Source: Corallochytrium limacisporum (lineage: Eukaryota; Opisthokonta). From it: DNA of 25,332 nt. This document shows, piece after piece, positions 7,964 to 17,357 of this stretch. Positions within the stretch are counted from its first letter, which is position 1, and each line of letters opens with the position of its first letter. The notes under the pieces were generated by a model. That model saw only the letters and a program-made list of their open reading frames with translations, was not told the origin of the DNA and did no database searches. The translations under genes were made by a program, and so were the position numbers. Location: NCBI GenBank assembly GCA_002811645.1, contig PDIP01000134.1, positions 36,613-61,944 of the forward strand. Direction: 5' to 3'.

Positions 7964-10240
7964 CGTCCGAAATATTTTTGAGTGCGTCCGATAGGGCAAT
8001 TTGTATGCCCGTTTAATGTCTCACACCATCTTTTGATCGTCAACCACGGCAAACATAAACCACCCTTTTTGCGCCACAGCGTGCTTCCCCTCCGGCACCA
8101 CCCCCCGGGGGGGGGGGGGGCCCCCCGGGGGGGGGGGAGGCCCGCGAGACTGCCCACTATGGCAACTCCTCGACCATTCGTACCTTTTCCAGTGTAATGG
8201 TCATTAAGATCCCCTACCGTATCATCTCCTGAGACGTGAAAAGAGGTTAGGGTTTTACATAAGGAGGTTGACACGGACCGGAAAAAGAAGGACCGGCTGT
8301 GTGCGCCTAGAACGAAGGGGGGGGGGGCTGAAATTGAAGTTCTTCGTAACACATGAAGAGTTGGCATGTCCTTATCTGAGTATTTGTGTGACTGAAGTGT
8401 GCTTCATTGGATGAGTTGTCCTGGTGATGAGAGGATGAATGCCATTGCTGGGACCACCTAGTGAGCGTGTATCACCAGCGCGTCCTTCAGGGTCATGCCC
8501 ATAGCATGTTTCCCCATGGACCATTGCAAATGGTCTTTGGGCATTATGATACTCTGGTGGTTCTTAGCGAACTTGTTTCCTGATCTCCAAACGTTGAGGT
8601 TTCTTTAGCAAGAACTTAGTCGCGTCCTAAGTACAGCGTTCATTATGCACATGCGATAAGATTTTGTCACCGACGTCGTCAAGTGTGCAACCCATCGATC
8701 GTGAAGAAACTTGAGCGGAACAGAACTTCCCGGTCATCCCCGCCGCTTTGTCCTTTTCTGCTACCACCAAGAAAAGCACGGCCTCACCCCTTCTCTCCCT
8801 GCGCACACCAAGCGCCACAAAATAAGGAGAAGTATTTTTTTGACCAACCCCTCCCCCCCCCCGGCGCGGTTGGGGGTTGGGTGAGGGTAAAAGATAGGAA
8901 GAAGACCGTGCGGGGGGAGGGGGGGGGGTGGTGAACTTTCCGAGATTTTCCGCAGCGGCCGCGCGTTGGAACAGACAAATCGCAACGCGGATTTTTTTTT
9001 TGGTTGTTTTTGTTTTTGTTTTTGTCTTTTTTTTCCCCCCTCCGGCAGAAATGCAGTACTTACCGTAATTGGTATATTCAGAGAGGGGCTGACCATTGGA
9101 GAGAGAGATGAGGTAAACACCACAGCGAGAACTGTAATTGGAAGAGAGGGGGGGGGGTTTGGGGGGAGAGCCGGGGGACAGGGAGGCGGAAAGGGAAGGA
9201 ATTTCTAAGAGCTTTTTTTTCATTCCGGGCGGGTTTATTAAAGACTGGCGCAACAGAGTCGTTGGGACGGAGTGCCAAGTGGGGGTAGGGGGGGGATGTC
9301 GAGAATGTACTTAACTATCTCACTCACTGTGTGAGAGTGTCTTGCTGATTACTTTTTTGTACTCACCACAGCTAACTCTTGTTGCGATCCCCATTGAACC
9401 CGTTTTGGGACGTCTCCTCTTTCATCGTTTCTTATACCGATGATCTCCCTGTTCATTTCGGCCGGATTCGCACCCAAAGCGGAGCCTCATGCTTTAGCTC
9501 GAAGCCGATGATCGAAGCGGTTACCCGCGGCACGCCAAGGACGGGGGTATGAAAATATTAGAAATGATGCCACCAATCTTTCCTGTTAAAATGGTAATGA
9601 AGCCCTCGGGGTTTTTTTTTGGGCCTTTTCACTGGGAAAGGTGCTGGAGTGCCTATTTGTGGAAATACGCTGGCTGCGGCATCGAAGATGGGCCATGCGA
9701 TTCTTACACTTTGTACGACAAGGCTTTTACTCTGCCAAAGAGTCACCAGTCACCACCAGTCACATCATTCTACCATCGGGATCACGATCCGCGAGTCCTC
9801 TTTTTCCGTACATGGTCTCTATCTGCCATCCAGCCCCACACTACCTGCCGGTTTTATCCTTCACGGATGGTGCCCGTTCTAATGCAACGGGAACGTTCGC
9901 AACGGGGACGAACGCTACTGGTCTCTGACCCCAAAGTCCAGACGACTCTTATCCATTTGCAAGAGGGGGGCCCAAGAATCTGGGTACATGCAAGCCAGTC
10001 CCCAATATTTGAGATCAATGTTTAGGTGCGCATCGCTGACCGCCCACCCCGGCCGGCGTGAGGGAGGAGGCCCCCGCGGGGGGGGGAAAGGTTCCGGGCC
10101 TGAATACTGCGCCGCAGCCATGAGTGCCTTGCGGTGTAGCACTGGGATGCCTAGGACATTTGGCGAGTGATGATCAGACATCAGAATACAGCAAATTTGG
10201 TCTATGTCACTCTCCTATCGGACACCTCAAAATTCTTCCG
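7964..10240. other. Intergenic low-complexity region without a supportable gene
   Basis: The region contains a C6-G14-C6-G11 cluster, a C-rich then G-rich stretch at about 8850-8930, a T-rich stretch at about 8991-9035 with TTTTTG repeats, and G runs near 9147-9165 and 10079-10087. The longest frames (208 codons, minus, 8627-9253; 158 codons, plus, 9549-10025) cross these tracts or have competing frames and show no domain. The frame ending at 9928 finishes with a short Asn-Ala-Thr-Gly rich run, which could be a fragment of a secreted Thr-rich protein, but nothing else supports it. Confidence 0.45.
8101..8137. repeat. C6-G14-C6-G11 homopolymer palindrome cluster
   Basis: Four alternating homopolymer blocks without spacers. 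Any C block can pair with either G block, and two G-quadruplex-capable tracts are present. This is the most extreme of the C-run/G-run motifs in the window. Confidence 0.85.
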
Positions 10241-10297
10241 TATGATCTTCTCGGATCACCGCTCTTGTCATTACCAGGAGTGGACAGGTACTAAAGG
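10241..10297 (+). promoter_or_regulatory. Family A proximal promoter: upstream block plus TATA-like box
   Basis: It holds TATGATCTTCTCGGATC at 10241-10257 and CAGGTACTAAAGG at 10285-10297. The latter begins 92 bp before the ATG at 10377, the same distance as in the paralogue (13641 to 13733). The block CTGGAACA after the TATA-like box is also shared. The TATA core here, TACTAAAG, is weaker than TATTTAAG of the paralogue. Confidence 0.6.
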
Positions 10298-10376
10298 CAC
10301 TGGAACATACGTGCATGGAAACAGTTGCAGCATGGATGACATATTCAAACTAATTTTGATAGCAAGCTATAGCAAC

Positions 10377-10940
10377 ATGAAGACTCAAATTAACACTACC
10401 CTCAAGATCTGCCTCGTTGGCATTGCCCTGCTGGCCAGTGGCACCCTTGCAGGCCCGACTCCTCAACGGTTTGGTCAGCCCTGCAATGAAAACGCGCCTG
10501 GTGCCTCTGAATGCGGCGAAAATTTGTTCTGTGTTAACTTGTCTCGGTTTGGTGGACCAAATAGGTCAGAGTGTTGCCAGCCAGGCGGTTTCCAAGAGTG
10601 TGATGTGAACAATGATGAATGCTGTCCCGGAACGGAATGTAGACCCACGCCGGACGGTCGAGGACAATGTGACTTGAGCAGTGACACGCAGATTCCAACT
10701 CCAACTCCCCAGCAGTTTGGTCAGCCTTGTCATGAAGACGCGCCCGGTTCCTCTGTTTGCGCCGAAAATTTGTTCTGTATTAACTTATCGCGGTTTGGTG
10801 GACCAGATAGGTCAGAATGTTGCCAGCCAGGCGGTTTCGGAGGGTGCGACTTAAATAATGATCAGTGCTGTCCTGGAACGCAGTGTGAGTTGACGACCGG
10901 AGGCCGTACTTTGTGTTTCCTTGTCAAGAAAGAGGGCTGA
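10377..10940 (+). CDS. Secreted two-module 10-cysteine protein (family A), C-terminally truncated
   Basis: The 187-residue product has a signal peptide (1-25, ending ASGTLA) and two copies of a module of about 68 residues (31-98 and 113-180). Each has ten cysteines in the order C-x9-C-x5-C-x13-CC-x7-C-x6-CC-x4-C-x9-C, with the signatures FGQPC, NLFC, FGGP and CCPGT. The modules are joined by a Thr/Pro linker (DTQIPTPTP). At DNA level the repeats are offset by 246 bp and remain very similar. I chose ATG 10377 because it starts the signal peptide and aligns with the paralogue; the frame is open 70 codons further upstream, through the promoter. Module 1 has NLS and NRS glycosylation sequons. The frame stops at 10938-10940 just after the last module cysteine, where a 20-nt insertion shifts the frame; the paralogue continues for a 4-cysteine tail. 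Function is unknown; the cysteine pattern loosely recalls dickkopf/colipase-like folds, but that is only an impression. Confidence 0.8.
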   Translation: MKTQINTTLKICLVGIALLASGTLAGPTPQRFGQPCNENAPGASECGENLFCVNLSRFGGPNRSECCQPGGFQECDVNNDECCPGTECRPTPDGRGQCDLSSDTQIPTPTPQQFGQPCHEDAPGSSVCAENLFCINLSRFGGPDRSECCQPGGFGGCDLNNDQCCPGTQCELTTGGRTLCFLVKKEG

Positions 10941-10957
10941 AACACAAGAAAGAGGGC
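10925..10957 (+). repeat. 13-bp direct repeat that breaks the reading frame
   Basis: CAAGAAAGAGGGC occurs at 10925-10937 and again at 10945-10957, an offset of 20 nt. The stop codon of the upstream frame (TGA, 10938-10940) lies between the copies. An insertion or tandem duplication of 20 nt explains the frame loss exactly, because removing 20 nt restores the paralogue's spacing of nine residues between the two cysteines that flank this point. Confidence 0.8.
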
Positions 10958-11098
10958 GAACTATGTTACCGCGAAGATCCTCCATTCCTCCTTGGTTGTG
11001 AAACTGGTTTGGAGTGCAGCGCAACTTCCGGCCCCGATGACGGCTTTTGTGTCCCCGCCAACGAATCCGTTCTGAGCAGGAGTACCTTCGAGGAATGA
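10946..11098 (+). pseudogene. Orphaned 4-cysteine C-terminal domain of the family A gene
   Basis: This frame is shifted relative to the upstream CDS. It still encodes the tail domain with the pattern C-x10-C-x5-C-x10-C and the motif ECSATSGP, as in the paralogue ending at 14152, plus a 12-residue extension before the stop at 11096-11098. The good conservation of the tail suggests the break is recent, or that the frame is restored in some transcripts, or that the assembly is wrong here. A GT...AG interval of 26 nt (10923-10948) would also rejoin the frames, but it is shorter than normal fungal introns. Confidence 0.7.
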
Positions 11099-11104
11099 AA
11101 GGCC

Positions 11105-11123
11105 GACGATAACCTCTGCTGCA
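11105..11123 (+). repeat. 3' flank block shared by both family A genes
   Basis: GACGATAACCTCTGCTGCA here matches GACGATGACCTCTGCTGCA at 14189-14207. It shows that the duplication that made the two family A genes extended past the stop codon. Confidence 0.6.
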
Positions 11124-13594
11124 CCGCCGCAGGCTCTCGTAAGGAATAGACTGGCCCACAAAAGCGGTCTACAAAAGTCTACTTACTCATCGGGCGCCAG
11201 CATTGGGGGCTTTTCCTGCTTGTCACTGTGATTTGCGCCACTGATGGCATGAACATGCTCCACAGCTGACCAAAGCAGACTCCCATATCTACATGATACA
11301 TACCCTTGCATGCAATAAAGACTGCGTTCCTTTCCCCGAACTCCATATGGCCAATCATTTATAAACACAGTATCCGTCACCCTTACGTACACTGATCGTA
11401 AGACGCTGAATGGCACACGATTGGGTGGACTGGTAGGTGCAGGTGGAGAAGTTGCCTCACGCAGAGACCTCATAATGGATAAACAAGGGAGTTGGAAGGG
11501 AGTGCCCCTGGTCTCGTGGTCCCGGTCAGCCCCCGTTGGGGTGGCAAAACATGACAGTGGGACGAGATACGGTGGGTGCCGTTAAAACAAACGTCCTTGT
11601 TAAGAGTGCTTGATACACCATATCAATTTGCGTTCCTTTTTGTTCCGTGCCTCCCTCACACATGGTGCATGTTGCGATCTCTTCATCTTCGGGACAGCCA
11701 ATATCAGTGTCAGAAGCTGTGAATTTTGATCGGCAGATCGCAAAAAGATTCCGTGTCCCCAGCCCCCAGTTTCCTGACCGGTTTATTCAATACACATCCT
11801 CATACCTTCTCCAGATTCCGGAGGACTGTCAATCTGCCCAGTCGGTAACATGGACAGGCCATGGCCAAGAAAACCCCGCAGACAGCAAGGCGGGGCGCCA
11901 CTAACCCAGTGGGTAGAGTCGCCAAGCACACAAACTGAAATAAGCTAAGAAGCCCTAGGCGGAAGAGAAGCATTTGCCGGCCAGGAAGATTAAACTCAGG
12001 CAGTGGGATCAGATTGCATGTCGGTCTTTGCTACCGTGGTACCACTCACTCGGAATCTGAAAGCGCTGTCATGTTCCGCTAATCGTCCCCGAAAGACCAG
12101 CCGAGTGGGAATCAAAATAAAAGGCCCCCGAACCCGCTCCTCCCTTCCCTCTCTTCCCCTTTCCTTCCCCCCTTCGAAACTGTACCCCACGCAGAGGCCG
12201 AGTTGAAAAAAAAAAATAGGAGCCACCGAGAGTGCCGTGGCTAGGAAGGAAGACAGTGGGAGCGCGTCCGAACGGGGGCCTTTTATTTTGCTGGGCGGCC
12301 ACACTCGGCGCCCCCGGGGTGGTCCCGCTGCCCAAAGGCACCAGCCCCGTGCGTGGCTGCCAGCGACGGAGTATGCCGTGGTTTACCATAAAAGTACGAA
12401 TATTTTTTTTCTTTTTTTTTTTTGGGTTGGAAAAGTAATGGAACTAGCAGGACACCCACCCGCCCAAGAAGCAGCAAGGGAACACAAAAAGGAAAGAAAA
12501 AAAGTATAAAAAGGGTAGGCGAAAAGGAAGGGGCCGGGGGAAAACAGGGACGACGCGGTACGATCCTCTCCGCGTGGAGGAGGACGGAGGGACACCCCCC
12601 CCCAAAAAACAAACTCCACACATTCCAAAGGGTTATAACGCAGTGTACAGACATGGTAGCTACAATGAGAGGATAACAATAAACAACGAGATAAGGCAAT
12701 TGGAATGTGTACTGGCAGGGAGATTTTTCCTACTTCATTCTACACAGTGCGTTTACCTTGGGTCTGGTATGGAACGCAGCGGTTGTAACAAGCTTCCGAG
12801 CTCACTAAAGTTGGTAGTTCTGTGACCAAAAGGTGTTGGTTGGTGGAGAAGATGCACAGCCCTGGGAGATTTAAATTCTTCTGTTAATGTAGGACCAGTG
12901 GCAGTACTTGCTGCCATGTTGGAACGACCAGCAAGAAGGTTTCAACATGCTACACCCCGCCCACTGTACGCTCTTGATGTGACATAATACGAACCCCAGG
13001 GGCTTTTGGCATCTTTCAGTGATGATGCTAACGGGCTTTTTATCTCCGAGAGCTGAAGAGGGCCCAATCTTGTGCAACGCAATGGTCGGCGGGGTACCTG
13101 TGATATGTTGGGTACGCGAGCAAGCGGTCCTCTGGAGGTCGTGTCACAGGTCAGCACACAGTACGACTCTCCTGAAAAGGGTATATGGTATGCGCTTGTG
13201 AATTCCTATCTCTGCCCTCGCAGGCAGAGATTTTGGCCATCAGATCAAAACGCCCCTTTGTCCTTTCTGACTCGAAGATTGCATCTAGAATAGCCCTGCT
13301 ATCCAGGCCCTTTGAAATATCTGACGTCACAATTTTGAGCTACAGACCAGGTACAGTATTGAATGCATGAAACTGTAGGTATTGCCGGCGACGAACCGCC
13401 CATGGCCAACACAGCCGGGATACCTACCGTACAGGTCGAGACTGGGGAAAAGGGGGAGCGCGCTTCCTGGCACTGCATGGGAGCTGGTGTAGGGCTAGAA
13501 ACTCGTGTCATCCGAGAATGAAGATAAGAAGACATGATGAGATATTAAATTGGTAGTATATTATGCTTGTATCCGAAACGTTGTAAATGTCGGA
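11124..13594. other. Intergenic region between the two family A genes
   Basis: It holds an 18-bp perfect inverted repeat pair (listed separately), an AATAAA near 11316, poly-T at about 12405-12423 and a purine-rich tract at about 12470-12600. The minus frame at 11183-11473 starts with ATG and ends at GATGAGTAAGT, which resembles a splice donor, so it could be a first exon, but no second exon is evident and the encoded 96 residues match nothing I recognise. No other gene is supportable. Confidence 0.45.
12113..12290. repeat. Possible fold-back element or MITE with 18-bp terminal inverted repeats
   Basis: CAAAATAAAAGGCCCCCG at 12113-12130 and its exact reverse complement at 12273-12290 enclose 142 bp. 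Inside, an imperfect continuation of the arms can be seen (CGCTCC and TTCC-rich on the left, GGAGCG and GGAAGGA on the right). No clear target-site duplication is visible in the flanks and no transposase is encoded. A related half-arm, CGAATGGGGGCCTATTT, occurs near 14870, and AAAAAGGCCCCCG near 4218. Confidence 0.4.
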
Positions 13595-13653
13595 TATGAT
13601 CTTTTTCTCGGATCGACTCTTCTGCCGCACGAGAACGTGACAGGTATTTAAGG
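13595..13653 (+). promoter_or_regulatory. Family A proximal promoter: upstream block plus TATA box
   Basis: TATGATCTTTTTCTCGGATC at 13595-13614 and CAGGTATTTAAGG at 13641-13653, the latter 92 bp before the ATG at 13733. Both blocks and their spacing are shared with the promoter at 10241-10297 and, on the other strand, at 7898-7963. Confidence 0.65.
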
Positions 13654-13732
13654 AGCTGGAACAGACCGGATCAGAGGAATTTATACCGGCATGATATGTC
13701 CAGAATGTAAAGTTCGAGCAAGCTGAAGAGCC

Positions 13733-14152
13733 ATGAAGATTCAAACGAAGACAACCATTATGGCTGGCCTTGTTAGCAGTGTCCTACTGGCTAGTGGCAC
13801 ACTTGCGACCCCACCTCCCCGGCAATTTGGCCAGCCTTGTGATCAGGACGTATCTGGACACCGGCAATGCGACGTCAATTTGTTCTGTACCAGCGTGCCT
13901 CGTAACGGTGGAAAACCCAAGTCGATCTGTTGCCAACCATTCACTTTCTTAGGGTGCGACCTCGACAATTCTGAGTGCTGTCCGGGAACGGTGTGTGGGT
14001 TCTCGAACGGCCAAACTCTGTGCTTTATGCCTGTTGCAGCGGGTGAGACCTGCTTCTCCGAACAACTGGACTTCAACATCCCGTGTGAATCTGGTTTCGA
14101 ATGCAGCGCAACGTCTGGTCCCGTTGACGGTGTGTGTGTCCCCACCAACTAA
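13733..14152 (+). CDS. Secreted 14-cysteine protein (family A), intact
   Basis: The 139-residue product has a signal peptide (1-25, ending ASGTLA as in the paralogue), one 10-cysteine module (Cys 36, 46, 52, 66, 67, 75, 82, 83, 88, 97) with FGQPC, NLFC and CCPGT, and a 4-cysteine tail (107, 118, 124, 135) containing ECSATSGP. Cysteine spacing in the module is almost the same as in the gene at 10377, but only one module is present, so a module was gained there or lost here. Fourteen cysteines allow seven disulfides, fitting an extracellular protein. It is intronless, has a good TATA box, and shares flanking sequence on both sides with its paralogue. An AATAAA at 14445-14450 may serve as poly(A) signal. 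I do not recognise the family; a secreted effector or defence-type role is inference only. Confidence 0.83.
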   Translation: MKIQTKTTIMAGLVSSVLLASGTLATPPPRQFGQPCDQDVSGHRQCDVNLFCTSVPRNGGKPKSICCQPFTFLGCDLDNSECCPGTVCGFSNGQTLCFMPVAAGETCFSEQLDFNIPCESGFECSATSGPVDGVCVPTN

Positions 14153-14677
14153 ACTTGGAGGCTGCTAGTGGTCTAAGAATTCCAGCATGACGATGACCTC
14201 TGCTGCAAATATCTCCCAGGTGGGTTTGTCTGCTGTACAGACCTGACGGTCATGACCTCTTGCGCTGCAGGTGTCATCAGCATGCCCAACATCTACCATC
14301 CAACACCCGAGGGGAAGACTCGGTTGTTATTCTTAAGCCCCTTTGTTGGGCAATAGATTCACCGAAGCTAAAAAGCTAGTTTGTAGGACTAAAATTGCGA
14401 GCTGAGTTTCGGGCAAGATTTTGTTGAGCACCGGATGCACGATCAATAAATCACCAAATTCTTGGAGATTCAATTCTCCGGTTGTGTATACAAGCTGCCC
14501 ATGAACCATGGGCCCTAAATCCCCTTTCCCTTATCACAGACTGCTATATGGCCAAATATCGGTGGTCAATACACGAACCATGTGTGATGTGACGTATGCC
14601 TCAGTGTTTCGGCCCATGCGTAACGCGACAACCACAATTTGATGCTCTCCATGACATCCATGTAATCACGGCGATGC

Positions 14678-14704
14678 GGGTGGACAGGGAAGCCCTGTCC
14701 ACCC
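14678..14704. repeat. Perfect hairpin, 12-bp arms
   Basis: GGGTGGACAGGG and CCCTGTCCACCC flank a 3-base loop (AAG). Stable, but there is no gene end or T-run beside it to suggest a defined role. Confidence 0.7.
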
Positions 14705-15139
14705 ACCGAATCCGCCCGCTCGATCCGTCCGTAACGCAGGATATTTTATACGGAAAATTTCCCTGCCCACCGCAAAATGAGAGGGACTATGGAGAAATAC
14801 CCCCACCGTAAAAGCCACAAAGGGGAACTAGGTGCAAAAAAAAAAAAAAAAATATCGTTTTAACCTGCCCGAATGGGGGCCTATTTCTCAGAACCGGAAA
14901 AAAATGGCCCCCCGGTTTCGGGTGGGTTTATTATATCTTTGGGAGGTTTTACCGGTATTAGGGTTGGGGGGAGGAATCCACAGTAAAACGAGAAAGCTAG
15001 GGTTTTAGTATAGGGCAAAGGGAGGGGGGGGGCCAAGAAAGTAGAGAGAAGAGAGGGGCCCGCCCAGCCGCCCTGAGGGAAGGCTGGACCGGGCCACCCC
15101 GAAAAAAAAAAGGGGAGGAGGAGGAGGGGGAAAGGGCGG

Positions 15140-15160
15140 GTGTGTGTGTGTGTGTGTGTG
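15140..15160. repeat. (GT)10 microsatellite
   Basis: Uninterrupted GT/TG run of about 21 bases following a G-rich tract. Confidence 0.9.
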
Positions 15161-16099
15161 AAAAGAAAGAAGGAAAACCATAAAAGAATCGTCCGTTGCG
15201 TATTGGAGGTCAACGAAGAGTAGAGAGAGAGAGAGAGTAGAGTAGAGTGCGCAGGACAATTTTGCGTGTTTCTCTTTTTTCTTCGTACGCACTGTCCAAG
15301 CGGCTCACCCTCCCCCCCTCCGGCCGGGGGGCTATAGCCACCCACCACCGGGTCCTCTCTGTCCCCCCCCCCTCCCCGCGGGGTGGTCGCCCCTTTCCTC
15401 CCTTTGCCTACCTTTCGTTGTCAGCAAAAAATGAAATCCTTTTCAGAAAAAGGAGGAAACAAAAAGGAGATAAAAGTAAAAATGGAAGGGGAAGGAACCA
15501 AGGAAAAAGCCCAAGGTTAACGACAAGCGCAGCACCCTTCACGAAAACTCCGAGCGAGCAAATCGACGAGGGTGTGCCGCCTGGAGGGAGGAGAGGGGGG
15601 AAAGAGACAACCGACGAAGAAGCAAAGTAGAAAACATAAGCAAAAAAACAAAAATATAAGAAAGGAACCAATAAAAAAACCTCCACACCCCCGCTGCTGC
15701 AAAAGCAAAATTGAAAATACCAGGGACCATAGGAAAATACCCACTGGCGATGGAACGAATCGGTGCGGCAGAGAAAAGAAAAGAAAGAAAGAGCAAAATA
15801 TTGCCAATGGGTGTGTGGGTTTCCTACCTCGCTCGATTATATAGTAAATGTACACGTAATATGGAGAAGCCACTCATACTTCCGCTTTTTCTTCTCCCCA
15901 AGGCGTTTCCCCACTTTACTTCGCCTCTTCTCACTCTCTCTTCTCGCTCTTCTCTCTTTGTGGCTTTTTCCGCCGGTGTTTTATATTTTTTGCCACCCTT
16001 TCTTTTCTTTGGTTCTTACAACGCCCGCTAAGCCCCAAGTTTTTTTTTTTCATCTTCGTTTTCTCCAAGCTTCTTCCAAGCGCTCCCTGACACGCCCGT

Positions 16100-16103
<4 letters not shown>

Positions 16104-16137
<34 letters not shown>

Positions 16138-16147
16138 GCACGCACGC
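16104..16147. repeat. (AC)15 microsatellite with GCAC tail
   Basis: An AC run of 30 bases continues into GCAC units and then GC-rich sequence. Confidence 0.9.
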
Positions 16148-17357
16148 GGGCGCGCTGCAGTCCCGCACAGCTATGACCCGGCCGTGACCCGTCGTTTCCC
16201 ACTTGCGGGATACTCTCCCTCCGTCCATCTCCGAGGGCAAGGTGTGAAGGACGGCCACCACCAATCCCTCTCCCCCGACCACCACAGTGCCAACTTGGCC
16301 AGAATCCCGAATGGCAGGCATTTCCCTTTCGTGTGTGCCTGTCCGACGCGGGAGAGAATAAACAGGAGTCAACCCTGTGTGGCCGCAGTCCGTTGTTGTC
16401 CGTTGAAATGGAATGAAAAGCAACACGAGGTTAGGGGTTACGTAATGGGCCGCCATCGGGGTAAGTGAGCCAGAGCAAGGCGCTGACACCCACCGCAGTT
16501 CTTGCCGAGGGCGACACGACACCCACACCCACACGTATGTTTTATACACACGCATATGCCACACACCGTGGACCGATGTGTGAGCTCGGGATCGATGAGC
16601 CAATAAGGATTGGTTCGATTTAGATGGCGGACAGTGTGGAGACGACCGGTCATATTGGAGCTCTGGCAAACAGAGGAGAACTTTGCTGTCCGAGCACTTT
16701 ACCCAGACGTGGCAATCAGTTTGCCCGACGCACCGGTCTGCCGTGCACAAGAGTGGGCCCTGTCTTTCGCCAGACGGGCTCTGGTGGTAGTATGGCGCGA
16801 CTTCCCCTCCCTCGGGTCAGCAGAAAGAAAGAGAAAAAGGGGGGGGAGGGGGGGCGGAGAAGAAGACCCGACCCGCCCGCCGCCCATTTGCAACCCGCCT
16901 CTCCGCGGGAGAGGGAAAGGGGGAAAAGCCCCCCCACCACCGCCAGCCCCCTTTTCTCTTTCTGCCGGCGCTGCGGGCCGGGAAGCGTGTCCAGGGGTGA
17001 GGTCGCGTTCGACCTCAAGGGCATGCATGCGGAAAGCGCGCGCAGCCAGGGTGTTGATCGGTTGCCAGCCAAGACAATCACTTTCCTGCCATTAAAGGGA
17101 AAGAGTGAAACGTTTAGCGCTCTTTCAACGGTACAGTTTTCAATACGCAACATGGTGTGTGATGCGCCCTGTGGATGTAATACGTTGTTATCAGTCAGCA
17201 ACTGAGCCGGCCGGGTAGTGCTACCAGAGTCAATGGTCCATATTTTAACGCACTGTAATGTATGATACTGGTATTTGTGATTTTATGGCATCTTTCTCTG
17301 GCCATGAATGAGTAGATCAATAGCTGTACAGATGCATTGAGCTTAAAGAAAGACGTA

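Larger units (their letters stand above)
14208..17331. other. Intergenic, strongly low-complexity region
   Basis: No supportable gene. It holds a 12-bp-arm hairpin, poly-A at 14836-14851, foldback halves GGGGGCC and GGCCCCCC at about 14875-14911, (TG)10, (AG)8 at 15222-15237, (AC)15, a purine-rich stretch at about 15430-15800 followed by a pyrimidine-rich stretch at about 15870-16090, and G/C-rich tracts near 16840-16940 including CCTCTCCGCGGGAGAGG. Long frames on both strands (240 codons minus, 193 codons plus) cross these tracts and have Arg/Gly/Pro or Val/Cys runs from repeats, so I reject them. Confidence 0.5.

Noticed and set aside
8627-9253. 208-codon minus-strand frame
   Set aside because: It is made largely of Lys/Thr and Pro/Gly runs from poly-T and G/C tracts.
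9549-10025. 158-codon plus frame and two overlapping frames, one ending in an Asn-Ala-Thr-Gly run
   Set aside because: No frame is favoured, and there is no signal peptide or paralogue; at most a decayed secreted protein.
11183-11473. 96-codon minus frame ending at a splice-donor-like GAGTAAGT
   Set aside because: No matching acceptor and second exon could be found, and it lacks the promoter seen before other small genes.
16028-16750. 240-codon minus-strand frame
   Set aside because: It starts with GTG, includes a Val/Cys run translated from the AC repeat, and has no recognisable domain.
16624-17205. 193-codon plus-strand frame just upstream of the MFS gene
   Set aside because: Its middle is Arg/Gly/Pro low complexity from G/C tracts, a similar minus frame overlaps it, and no family feature is visible.
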